The notes under the pieces were generated by a model that ran no database searches, was not told where the DNA came from, and saw only the letters and a program-made list of their open reading frames with translations. Below, in pieces: positions 9,302-18,844 of a DNA stretch of 64,000 nt; the first letter of the stretch is position 1, and each line of letters starts with the position of its first letter. Position numbers and translations under genes: made by a program. Origin of the DNA: Brachypodius melanocephalos (Eukaryota; Chordata; Aves; Passeriformes; Pycnonotidae). The stretch is taken from the NCBI GenBank assembly GCA_013398615.1, contig VZSR01003798.1, positions 9,609,542 through 9,673,541 on the forward strand. The letters are read 5' to 3'.

Positions 9302-12300
9302 CTGTAAAAGAAAAAATACAAATAAGTTGGCTTAATAGTATTGCATGAAATTGCCAAACTGTTTTGGAGGAACAGATTGCCAGCCCTCAGTTTCTCACAG
9401 AGCACCCTTTTCAGATTTTGCACCGGAAGAACTATAGTCACGATTCTACAGAACATGGCTACCACAACCATTAAAAGTCTCCCTAAATCACCAGCATCTG
9501 CACAGTTGCACTTCAGATTAAGCTAGACAGGCTATTATAAAGTCCAGTTTTATTTAAAATACCGAGACCTACAATTGTGTTCTTTAGTAAAACTGTAATA
9601 TTTAATCAACAACAAATAAATACTTCCCTGAGGTACTTCTCTGAGGTACTCTGAGAAGTTTTTAAATGTCTGAGCCACAACTTTTTCAGGTAAGCTATTT
9701 ATTTATTTTTAGTAAACTTAAGCTCTAGAATCTGGAGTACAGATTTTGAGGTTACTCCTTGAATTTATCAAAATGTTGACTAGAATTCTTTCTTTTTGTA
9801 GTACTTTTTAAACACATCCATTGGCATGAACCTAAATATTAAAATCTTTACCTTTTCGAGCCACCAGCACACTTGCAACTGTATCTGGTACACTTGTTCC
9901 TGCTGCAAGTAATGTGAGACCCATTACTGACTCTGGGATTCCCAGCGTTTCACCTGCAGTTGAGAAATAACAGTAGAAAGTGCAAGTGTGGTTTTAGTTA
10001 GGGTTCATCCAAAGAAAGTGCTTTGGACTTCCTTTGCTGGAGAAAAATCAGTAATGATACAATAATTTCAAATGAAATGTGTCAGATAACTTAAGTACAT
10101 GTGAGATGACTGAACCACAAAGCAGTTAAAGAGTAACAAATACCCTTTCCTTGTTCTTAAGTCTGCAGTGGTCAATACAATAGCAGTTATGATTTTTTTT
10201 TCTTGCAGATAAAGTAAAAGTTTAAATATCTAACAAATTACTACTTTTTTTTCTTTTTCCCCTCAATTTCTAGAAAATACTATAGTCTCTCTTATAGTTT
10301 TGGGCATTTCCTTGTTAGTGTTCAAAAGTCTTATGAAGCAATAACTCTTGAAATTATTCTTTTTAATCTCCTCAGGGGGAGGGGGAAAAGCACATGAATT
10401 TTCTTGGGGAGGAGAGTCATTAAGTTATGAGAATACTGTCTCAACTACCTGCCTTTACCATTTCACTCCAATTAGAAAGTGATTTGGAAGGATCAAAGTG
10501 CAGAATTTTTATATGACTTGTAAGTACAAGTAACCCCTTAGAAGTGTGAGTTCCTTTAGGGAAATACTCATTTAAATAAAAAAAGTTTTAAACTGTTATT
10601 AGAAGGGGAGCCTATTTTTCCCTAATCTCTGTTTTTCTTAGCCCCAAATGTCCAGTAACCATATTAATTTCTAACTTAAAATACAGAGATTCTTCAAAAC
10701 TCTTTTAGCAGTTGTACTATTCAGAAGCATCAATATGCTCAAGTATTTGATACTAGTCAAGCTACGAAGTAATTAATTTTTCTTAAACTGTTTTATTCAC
10801 TAAAAAGTATCGTAATACTTTTGTTGTTGAAATCCGAGTTCTTGCTTGAAATATTTTGGCACATTTAGTAAGAGCAATTTTATTTAAATAAGAGACAGTA
10901 TGCTAAGCTAGGTCAGCAGTGCTTGTCAATTACTTACCAGCTTAGTCTAGAGCCACACAGTAAATTTATGTTTGAAACTGTTGGTTTCAGAGGGACTAAC
11001 ATGATCCTGTTGCAGAATTTGTATTCTCTTTATCCTTCCATCACTTCTAATAGATTTGTAGGATGAGGGACCAACAAATCAGCTTTTATAAACTATCCAG
11101 GTTGGAAAATAATGGTTCAAACCAAGGTGACATATGAATGAACCAGCTTTATGTACCCTACATTAGTTTCTAGCCCTCTGAAGATTATAAGACAGAATAT
11201 AAACTCAGGAGAAACTAATTTTTCTTTTTATTAGATAGATTAATCTTCTATTTAATGTGTAATGGTTTATTTTTTTTTTCTGGCAACTGACCATAAAGAC
11301 AGAATAGTCTTATTTTTCTAGACTTGTTAATTTTATGTATCAGTAGCAATGTGTTGCTGTAAGTAGTTGATTTTTCTTTGCCAGCAACAGAAAGATGTAT
11401 GAAGTTAGGTTTGTTCTTGACCATTCCAGTTTAGTGCCCAGCCGTGATACCTTTGTGACATTCTGGTAGGCTGATTATGCAATGGTAGAACCTTTGAGGC
11501 AACCTTCATGAGAGCCTGGACTTGAATATATTGTGTGTTTAACTCGTAGTGTTTTAATGTGTAAATAGAATATAATTTACCTAGAAGTAGTGGGCCAAAG
11601 ACCCCAGTGCTACCAGTGATGACTCTTGAACTAAAACACTCTGAATCTCCACTGTACCTACTTTCATATAAATTAATGCTTTGTCTTGTAGAACAGCAAT
11701 AATGTTGACTTGTTTAGTTATCCTGTTTCAAAGGCTTCTAGCATCCAGACAGTGAACCCTTGCTCTTTAGATACAAGTGGAAAATTATTTAACTAAGGGG
11801 TTAACATGGTGGGTATAATATCCAGTGATCTACTAGTAATTTCTCAAAGGTTTGCTGAATGTGTAGGTCTATTTCTGCACTGGACAAGGAGTTATTCATA
11901 TCTGAACTAGTAGAATGCTTGAGTAGGATTAGTGGACTATAATGTGAAAATGGCAAGCTTTGAAAAAGTTCTGTAGTGTTTTAGTTTTGTTTTCTGCTTG
12001 TTCTTAAAATTAAAAACTGGATGTCTTTCAAGCTGACTGGAGAAACAATGAAATGAGGAGACCTTTAATACCTCAAAGGACTTTGAGAAGGTTTTTACTT
12101 GCAAGTTCATACCCCTTCTCTCACTTAAATGCAATTCTTCTACTGCCCCATCTTATGATGGAGATTTTTAAGAAGTCCACATATACACACTCTGAGAACG
12201 TTTAATAAACACATTTGAGAAGTTTTTTGGCAGTTAATTTAATGCCAAATCCCTTAATATGTGAAAAACAGAGGTGCAGAAATTCCAAAAACTTTGACCT

Positions 12301-15300
12301 CTAATTCCAGTCTTAGTAGATTTCATGTTTTCAGCATGACAAGTTTATTGCTGTGTGTCTTAGTTGTTTTGCTTAATGAAGCAGTTTAGTGAAACTGTGT
12401 TTTTAAAAATAGACTGGGGTTTTTTTGTAGCTACATAAAGTTCTCATTTATGTGATGGTAAGCAGTGTGAAGCAGCTAAACTCCAAAGTGTCCCATCATT
12501 GGATAGAAGAGGGTGGCAAACTAAGCAGTCAAACATAAGTTTCTGTTGTTTTTCTTTGTTGTGTTTTTTTTACAGCACAGTCTGAATTGCTAAACTGACT
12601 TTTAAAGGGAAACCTCACAAGTTTTTCAGTGATTCTTGACTGGTATAGCAACACTACTTTAGGTACCTACCTGCTATTGTTACCATCCATACAAGAATGT
12701 AAGTTATTGCAGAAATCCATGCTGCTGAAATTAAAAATGTCACCATGAACCAGTTCCTCCAAAACTGTCTTCTGCAATCTGGTATAGTTAAATAGAGTAG
12801 TGTGATAATAGGAAGGGATAACACCCATAAAATTCTCTTCATATCTGCTTCAGGCATGGTGAAGACATTTGGATGATCTGCTGAAGAAAAAGTAACTTTT
12901 AAATTGTACCATTAAGTTTGAATCCATACCATACAGTATATTACTGTCCTCTACTTGTGAGAATACTGAAAAAAGGTGAAAAATAGTTCTTCCTCAAGTT
13001 TCAGCTGTAGTATTACCCAGTACCTATGTATCTGGGCAAAATTCTGAAATCAAGTTACTTCTGGGGAGATTCTGCTTGCACACAAGAAAAATATGTTTTC
13101 ACAATGAGAATAATCATCAGTAAAATCTCTCCAGGAAGAGTCCAATGTTGGACTCTTCTAAGATTCAGCTGCACAGGTGCTGGCCCTTCTGGGACCATGC
13201 TTTTGCCAGGAAAGGTTGGACCAGATGATCCTTGAGATCCCTTTCCAACCTGGTAATCCATGATTAAAATGTTTTTTATTATATCACCTGAGGAGAATTA
13301 AGGTGGATGAATAATGAATTTCTTTATAAGGGTTTATCTGTAACATTTACCAAGAGTAAGAACCAACTGCTGTTTTTTGCTTAAGAGGAAACATGACCTG
13401 TGGCCACATCACAGCTATCCCTTTACTTCTGATATGCATATTTTGGGCTATGAACCTGCCACTGTCCTAAGGAAGCAGTGTATATCAGTACAGTACCTGT
13501 GTGGCTTTCAGGTGATAGTGCATTTTAAAATCAGTGTCACTGAGAAGTCAAATACACACAACAAAGAAGTTCTCCTGTGACACAAAATGAGCAACTATCC
13601 TTGCATTCCTCTAGCAACTAACTTCATATGAAAACCATCACTCTGATTTTGTTCTATGTTGTATTCCAAGTTACAATAATGATCTACTTAAATACTAGGC
13701 TGGAGTTCTTTTGTGAGCAAAATCTCAATACAATCTGCTCTTGATCAGAATTGATGCAGACAGGCATGAGAGACAGCTGTAATAACACCTGTACCTTCAG
13801 AGATTTCATCGAGCCCGTGTAAGCTTGTTGAAAGGTGAGAGTAGTCCAGCTCATCTTGAAAAATTCCACTGTCTGTTCTTGACTGTTGACGAATTAGAGG
13901 TCCACTCTCATCCCTCCATCCAACCAGTGGCTGCTGCTCTGCATTTTCCTCCATAGCTTTTGTAAAACATGTACAGCAGGGACTGAACTTTTTCATGAGG
14001 TATTGGTTGATTTTAATGTCAAAACATAGTACCAGAATATAACACCCATATATCAATAATAGGGATGCACTTTCATACCTAGAATGAAAAACAAGTTTTA
14101 TATAACGTAGTATAAAAGAACCCAATTGTTGGCATAAAGAGAGAGAGAAATTTGCATGAATAGCAAAAGGAGAACACACAAAAGCATCTATATGCAGTTG
14201 TATGGCTACTGTCATGGAAGTTTGTGAGTGTCCCCATGTCTTTCAGCAGTTTGATTAACTCTCCTCCCCTGCAGAATCTTGTTTGTGTATTGTATAGCTG
14301 CATGTTTTTTCAGGGGATCTTACTGATTGAATATTTTCCTGATGTTTGCAAAATTGAGTCTTCATGTGACGCTTAAATGATAAACTTCAAGAGACTTAAT
14401 GCTGGACCTGACTGTCTTGTTGAGGAAACAGGAGTTTCAGTCGTGATGGAAGAGTTAAAACGTCAGAAACTCATGATCTCCTTTTGGCAGACATATTTTT
14501 CTGAACAATGCTGCTATGAAAGGAAAGGCTCAAAAGGAGCAAATGCTGAACACTAATTGCTATGCCAGAACAGTTGTGATAGAAATTGTGAAGTCTGTAC
14601 AGACAAACCTATGCAGATCAAACTTCATAAATATGCAGAGTTTGAATGTTTAGGTAATCTTTACAAGCATTGTGACTTTTAAATTTTTTTAAAGCCAACA
14701 GGATGTTTATTTCTGTTAGTGAAGGGCAGTTCAGGCTACTTGAAGTTTGGGGCTTGGGGATTTTCATTTGTTTTTCAAAACACTGTCTCACAAATCTCCA
14801 GTAACCAGGAATTCAACACTACTTGTGCTCTTACCAGTAAATTCTGTTGTCAGATATCATCGCAAGCACCGCTGCTGCACTGATGGTGTATGCCAGACAG
14901 TCTCTGAACAGCGGCCAACACGATAGCCTCGAAACCTGCAGATCAGTCATGTACTTTTCTTAAACCTCTCTGTAATACTTTCACTAAGTGCTGTAAATGC
15001 TGCATCAATATGTTGTTTCTATATTATGTAAAAATTAAAGATTCTTAGGAATGACTTAAGTATGATATTTAACAAGTTAGTGTTTTTAAAGACTTTCATA
15101 GCAAGTTATCTTAAAACTGATTACATGCTGGTTTTGCTACTAAATAATAAACTTGGCAGTTGTCATAATAAGTCTCTCTTGGCTTTTGTTGGCAAATGAG
15201 AAAGGATAACTACTTGGGTTTTAGGAGCAGAACTATCAAAGGTGATACGTACCACACTGGAAAACAGCCCACAAGCTGCAGAAATACCAAGAAGATTATA

Positions 15301-17386
15301 TATTGCTGATCCAAGGATGGTGCTGACGCCGATATCTCCCTTTGTCACAAAAGCTCCTGTAAGGAAAATGACTTCTGGTATGTTCCAGTTTAGCATGCAA
15401 GGAAAAGAATTCTAACTTACAAGGAGCCAAAACACATCCCTTACCTAGAAAAGCAGTGACAAGCTCTGGAGCAGAGCTTCCTGCAGCCATAAAAGTTGCT
15501 CCAGCAACATCCTGTGAGAGGCCAAGGCCTGAGGATAAAACAAAAAGAATTGCTCAAAAAATTTTGATACTTCAGTAGCCTGTACCCTTTACTCTCATTA
15601 GTATATAATGTTAACTGCTACTACAGTTTAACAGAATAAAGTTTACTTTCATACAGTCAATGCATGTTTATGAGATTCATAACATATTGAAAATTAGCCT
15701 GATCTATTGGACTAGTTTATTTCTAAGATAGTTACAGAAATTAGTTTAAATCTCTTGTAAAATCAGTGTTTGTATTTAGGATTTAACTGTATTTCCTGTT
15801 GGTAATTTTGGAAATGCCATGGATTGTAGTGTGGTATTGTTATATGATCCATATCAAGTCTGTCTGTCTTCCAGGGAAATCTGTACTACTGTGTCTTCAC
15901 ATACCAGAAACATCAGTTAAATCCAAACCAGTGCTGTGATCTTAAGATCAAATTTTCATTTTGTATGGACAGTGTGAGAGCCTGTGTCTTCCTTAAGAGA
16001 AGTGAGATTTTTGTTCTGGCAAATTGACTTCCTGAAATGTAACCCACTCTGTGGATCAAGTCCTGCACACAAAGTACAGGGACCTATGGCTGACCATGGC
16101 AAAAGTCTGACAAATGCTTACTTACCATTAATGAACAAAACACCAGTGTTTAAGCTTACATTTGCTGTAAGTGTTCTCATTAGGAGAGGGTTTTCCAGTT
16201 CAGGGATGAGTTTCCCTAGGGAATTTTGTTAATTCTTAGCAGTGAAAACCTGAACTCCCTGCCAAGACCATCTCTTTACTCCAGTGGTCTGCTGAAGCCA
16301 GGGGAATTGTTGCAGGTTGATTAGATTTCTTAGAACCATAGTAACCATAGAATTCCTGTGCCCCCTGTGTCATACCTTTAATATGTTAGCAGTAGCTCAT
16401 CCTGATACTTGTTCACTACTTTCAAAGAAAAACCCTAGGAAGAGTTTTGGTTTCATACGTCACCATCCCTCCTTTTTTTTTTTTTTTGTTTTGTTTTGTT
16501 TTGTTTTGTTTTGTTTTGTTTTACTAGCAGTTACCTGGACACAGTACTGTTCAACTCAAAGTTACATTGTCTATTTAGTTAATAATGGGGATTCTTAAGA
16601 TTTTCTTCCAGGCATAAAGAAAGCAAATATTAAATTAATACCTGTGCAGTATAATCAGTATTTTTTTTCAATATTGATCCTGTGTATCAGATTAAATATT
16701 GTATGGCCACATCTGTGCATGGAAAGTGAAACTTTCATGAGCACTCTAACTTTGAAGATTTTTAAAAGAGGAAGTTTTATGCCAAGCTGCTCAGTTTTAC
16801 AGGAAAAAGATCAGGATATCACTTACATTCACTGATGATCTCTAGGGAAGGTAGGAAGTAATCATCGCACACAATGGACACGGCCAAAAACATGTACAGT
16901 ATAATTATGAAGTAGATAACGATTCCTCCATCCTTCCTCTCCTGCGGTGTGAAAAATCCTTCAGGAAACTCCGATGAAGACGAGAGGACGCAACGGGTCC
17001 CGTTTGCTGAAAGTCGAGTACAAAAGTGTTACACATGCTGACACCTTCCCGTTCCTCAGGCCGCGGGACGTCTGCGCGTTCGAGCTCCGGTGGATCTCGC
17101 TCTTTAGCGCAGCAAGGACCGCTGCAGCGATGCCACCAGAGCGCCGCACACCTGCGGCGGGGCAGAGGCGCCCGCGGGACGGGCTGTGCAGCGCTCGAGC
17201 GGACCCCGGTCCCCTCCCGGTGTCCCCGGTCCCCTCCCGGTGTCCCCGGTGCCCTCCCGGTGTCCCCGGTCCCCTCACGGTCCCCCCGATACCCGCGGGG
17301 TCCCCTGGGCGCTGCGCCCGCGCTCCCCAGGCCGTGAGAGCCGCCAGCAGCACCAGCGCCGCGCACCGCCGCGCGCCCGCCCGCAT
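8979..17386 (-). CDS. SLC24A5: SLC24A5 / NCKX5, K+-dependent Na+/Ca2+ exchanger, complete, 9 exons
   Basis: Coding exons in transcript order are 17386-17293, 17006-16827, 15528-15445, 15356-15253, 14935-14835, 14078-13795, 12880-12671, 9953-9852 and 9301-8979. They join in frame to 493 residues; human is 500 with nine exons. A hydrophobic signal peptide covers about residues 1-24. Ion-binding alpha repeats are visible: alpha-1 at about 100-120 (VAGATFMAAGSSAPELVTAF) and alpha-2 at about 364-403 (LLAAGTSVPDTVASV, SNIVGSNVFD). Between them lie a Cys cluster (SPCCTC, about 220-225) and a cytoplasmic loop with SRTDSGIF. The end is YELGIIGNN. The family member acts in trans-Golgi/melanosome precursors and is needed for melanin production (zebrafish golden, human OCA6). 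It is tail to tail with MYEF2 and shares a CpG island with a divergent candidate transcript. Confidence 0.96.
9852..9953 (-). CDS. SLC24A5: SLC24A5 exon 8: alpha-2 repeat
   Basis: A 102-base, 1-1 phase exon encoding ETLGIPESVMGLTLLAAGTS and then VPDTVASVLVARK. The GTSVPD motif holds alpha-2 ion-coordinating positions. The donor is GTAAAG. Confidence 0.95.
9954..12670 (-). other. SLC24A5 intron 7 (longest intron)
   Basis: 2.7 kb of AT-rich sequence with T- and A-rich patches. No exon, RNA gene or identifiable transposon was seen in it. Confidence 0.75.
12671..12880 (-). CDS. SLC24A5: SLC24A5 exon 7, with tandem NAGNAG acceptor
   Basis: It encodes DHPNVFTMPEADMKRILWVL, SLPIITLLYLTIPDCRRQFW and a membrane segment ending ILVWMVTIA. 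The acceptor reads TTCTTCAGCAG. Splicing after the first AG gives a 210-base exon with an extra Ala codon; splicing after the second gives 207 bases (12671-12877). Both keep the frame. Confidence 0.94.
13135..13158. repeat. Short perfect inverted repeat
   Basis: Two 11-base arms, GAAGAGTCCAA and TTGGACTCTTC, are separated by TG. They lie in SLC24A5 intron 6, next to a CR1 3'-end fragment. Likely transposon-derived; no function is claimed. Confidence 0.75.
13195..13270 (+). mobile_element. CR1-like LINE 3'-end fragment in SLC24A5 intron 6
   Basis: The plus strand contains GGAAAGGTTGGACCAGATGA and then TCCCTTTCCAACCTGG, the usual CR1 3' terminal phrase, followed by TCCATGATT, a decayed terminal ATTCTATG-type repeat. 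It lies antisense to SLC24A5. Confidence 0.75.
13795..14078 (-). CDS. SLC24A5: SLC24A5 exon 6: large cytoplasmic loop
   Basis: A 284-base exon beginning YESASLLLIYGCYILVLCFD, a membrane segment, then KINQYLMKKFSPCCTCFTKA, MEENAEQQPLVGW and RQQSRTDSGIF, the central hydrophilic loop. It ends LHGLDEISE plus one base at a GTACAG donor. Confidence 0.95.
14835..14935 (-). CDS. SLC24A5: SLC24A5 exon 5
   Basis: It encodes VSRLSCWPLFRDCLAYTISA, AAVLAMISDNRIY and two bases of a Trp codon. It opens in phase 0 after CTGCAG and ends at a GTAAGA donor. Confidence 0.95.
15253..15356 (-). CDS. SLC24A5: SLC24A5 exon 4
   Basis: It encodes AFVTKGDIGVSTILGSAIYN and LLGISAACGLFSSV. The DIGVSTILGSAIYNLLGI stretch is the second half of the alpha-1 repeat. 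It ends in phase 0 at a GTACGT donor. Confidence 0.96.
15445..15528 (-). CDS. SLC24A5: SLC24A5 exon 3: alpha-1 core, pigmentation-variant site
   Basis: It encodes LGLSQDVAGATFMAAGSSAP and ELVTAFL. The Ala of VAGATF is residue 102 here and aligns with human position 111 (A111T), so the ancestral Ala is present. Intron 3 (15357-15444) is only 88 bases. Confidence 0.96.
   Translation of the reverse strand, partial: ALASHRMLLEQLLWLQEALLQSLSLLF
16467..16522. repeat. Poly-T and (TTTTG)n microsatellite in SLC24A5 intron 2
   Basis: A run of T followed by about seven TTTTG units. On the SLC24A5 strand it reads (CAAAA)n followed by A-rich sequence. It is a simple repeat prone to length change. Confidence 0.9.
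16827..17006 (-). CDS. SLC24A5: SLC24A5 exon 2: lumenal segment and first membrane helix
   Basis: It encodes NGTRCVLSSSSEFPEGFFTP, QERKDGGIVIYFIIILYMFL and AVSIVCDDYFLPSLEIISE. NGT is a possible N-glycosylation sequon. The SSEFPEGFFT and VCD.YFLPSLEIISE blocks are family hallmarks. It ends in phase 1 at GTAAGT. Confidence 0.95.
17204..17281. repeat. GC-rich 20-base minisatellite in SLC24A5 intron 1
   Basis: About four copies of CCCCGGTCCCCTCCCGGTGT with one or two substitutions per copy, ending about ten bases from the exon 1 donor. On the SLC24A5 strand it is a series of GGG/GGGG runs with short spacers, which suits G-quadruplex formation. Confidence 0.88.
17293..17386 (-). CDS. SLC24A5: SLC24A5 exon 1: start codon and signal peptide
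   Basis: The start at 17386 gives MRAGARRCAALVLLAALTAW and GARAQ, a clear signal peptide, then RPGDPA plus one base. It has G at -3. The frame stays open upstream to 17710, but the extension is Pro/Arg-rich and unlike the family, so this start is preferred. The donor GTATCG at 17292 is weak. It is chosen because its phase fits exon 2 and it gives a length near human. Confidence 0.82.
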
Positions 17387-17410
17387 CGCCCGGCCCTGAG
17401 CGCGGGCGAG

Positions 17411-17496
17411 TCTGACGGAGGGCGGCTCTGACGGAGGGCGGCTCTGAGGGAGCACGGGCGACTCCGGGCAGGGGCGGCTCTGAGGGAGCACGGGCG
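17411..17496. repeat. GC-rich tandem repeats just upstream of the SLC24A5 start
   Basis: Two adjacent copies of TCTGACGGAGGGCGGC (17411-17442) overlap two copies of a 24-base block, GGCGGCTCTGAGGGAGCACG plus GGCG, spaced 36 bases apart (17437 and 17473). They sit in the presumed SLC24A5 5' UTR or core promoter. Confidence 0.8.
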
Positions 17497-17776
17497 GCTT
17501 CGGGCAAGGGCGGCTCCGAGCGAGGGAGGTGGCTCCGAGCCAGGGCGTCGCGTGGGGCCGCGCCCCCTCCGCCCTCCTCCACCGCCCCTCAGGGCTCGCC
17601 TTATCCCGCAGGGGTCCCACCGCCCCTCTCACTGCTCCGCCGCTCGCCGTCGGCAGCGAGGGGCCGCGGGTCTGCGGGCAGCGCCTCCGAACCGCGTCCG
17701 AGGGGCCCACAGGGGGCCGCGCTCCGGTGCTCGCCCCGTCCTGCCTTGTGTTTGGGGAAGAGCGAAGGTTTTGGAC

Positions 17777-17821
17777 ATGGCGAGTTCCGCCTTGGTGAAT
17801 ACTGCCGACCCCGATACCCAG
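17777..17821 (+). CDS. Candidate first coding exon of an unrecognised divergent gene
   Basis: ATG in context GACATGG (A at -3 counting G-A-C, no; G at -3, G at +4) opens MASSALVNTADPDTQ and stops at CAG followed by a GTGCTG donor, a weak but acceptable GT. It lies at the edge of the CpG island, head to head with SLC24A5. Without splicing, the frame runs 11 more codons to a stop. Support comes mostly from its exact phase-0 match to the exon at 18697. I do not recognise the product. Confidence 0.4.
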
Positions 17822-17854
17822 GTGCTGTGTGGTGTTTTGGGATGTAGAAGATGA

Positions 17855-18696
17855 ATTTAAGCTTACTCTTCAGTACCTTTTTTTTCTGCTGTCACAATTT
17901 CTGCTTATTCGCACCGATTGCCAGGATTTCTGCCGGGCTATGTGAGCACCGGGGCAGATGGCCATGCTAGAGCAAAGCTGAGACCCACACAAAGTTCCTC
18001 CCTTCAGACCCAGTTCACTGAACTCCTTTGTCTGGTGACATTTCCTCAATGAGGTCATATGTATAACGGAAGATTAGAGTAAAATGCAGTCTTTAAGCTT
18101 TGTAAAGTCATCACCCCTGCCCCTTCCCCAGCCTCTGGTTTCTCAGGAGGAGAGTTGTGTTTCCCTTGTATCGCTTGCAGACATGTCACCAGAAACATTT
18201 GCAACCCCATGATACCAAATGGAGTTTTGGGATGTCCATTTTATCACTTTTTTTGTGAGGTGCAGCGCTGATGCTCACATCTGTGAGCAAGAAGTTCAAA
18301 TGAGAACAGATTATTTTGCTTCATTGAATCTAATCCCTCTAAATTCCTCAAGTTCCTTGCATCCATGGTGTTTGGCTAATATGTGATCAACCCTGCTCTA
18401 GGATACAGGAGATAAGGTGAAAAAGTGGATCTTTTCCTTTTGTGTTGAATCAAAAAATCATACAGCCACTATTATAGTAGGAGCAATGAGAGAAATTGCC
18501 TGGATCAACAAATTCTGCAGCAGTTGCTGTTGCCCATTTCTGATTCCCCTGTGGTGGGAAATGCTTTCTACTAGAGCAGAGATGATTTTGACAGTGAAGT
18601 TTTTTAGGGGTGTCAACTAACTTTCACAAATGTGTTCTGTGTGCTCTCTGAAAATCAGGCTGCAGAAACAAAGATGCTGCTTCTCCTGCTTTACAG
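17855..18696 (+). other. Gene-free stretch, intron of the candidate divergent gene
   Basis: Composition falls back to AT-rich. A short ORF at 18417-18620 looks like chance. The last 20 bases form a good pyrimidine tract and CAG acceptor for the next candidate exon. Confidence 0.5.
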
Positions 18697-18844
18697 GAAA
18701 AGATAGATCATTTTCGTCTGGAAAGATTTAAGGATTTTCTTCTGAATCCCACTTTGCACCAGAGAAAACAGTACAAAACTCCCTGTCTAAATTACTGGTG
18801 GCTCTTTCCCTACATAGGTCAACAGAAAGGGTCTTGTTATCAAG
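18697..18844 (+). CDS. Candidate second coding exon of an unrecognised divergent gene
   Basis: 148 bases bounded by a CTTCTCCTGCTTTACAG acceptor and a perfect CAAG/GTAAGT donor. One frame is open throughout: EKIDHFRLERFKDFLLNPTL, HQRKQYKTPCLNYWWLFPYI, GQQKGSCYQ plus one base. It joins in frame to the candidate exon at 17777. The residues are charged and aromatic with no signal peptide or membrane helix. NYWWLFPYIG looks like real coding sequence but matches no family I can name. About 49 open codons alone could occur by chance; the paired splice sites are the stronger evidence. A non-coding exon is the alternative. Confidence 0.5.

Larger units (their letters stand above)
17040..17830. promoter_or_regulatory. 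CpG-rich island, probable bidirectional promoter
   Basis: An abrupt change to GC-rich, CpG-dense sequence flanked on both sides by AT-rich DNA. It contains SLC24A5 exon 1 (start codon 17386, minus) and the candidate divergent start codon 17777 (plus), 391 bases apart. No TATA box is obvious. Promoter function is inferred from composition and position. Confidence 0.7.

Noticed and set aside
17032..17037. CACATG (E-box, CATGTG on the SLC24A5 strand) in SLC24A5 intron 1 as a MITF site
   Set aside because: The core matches, but neither flanking base of the M-box (TCATGTG or CATGTGA) is present, and a 6-base match is common.
16905..17710. Long Pro/Arg/Gly-rich open frames on both strands across the CpG island
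   Set aside because: They arise from GC-rich composition and tandem repeats; only the SLC24A5 exon 1 and exon 2 segments fit the family.
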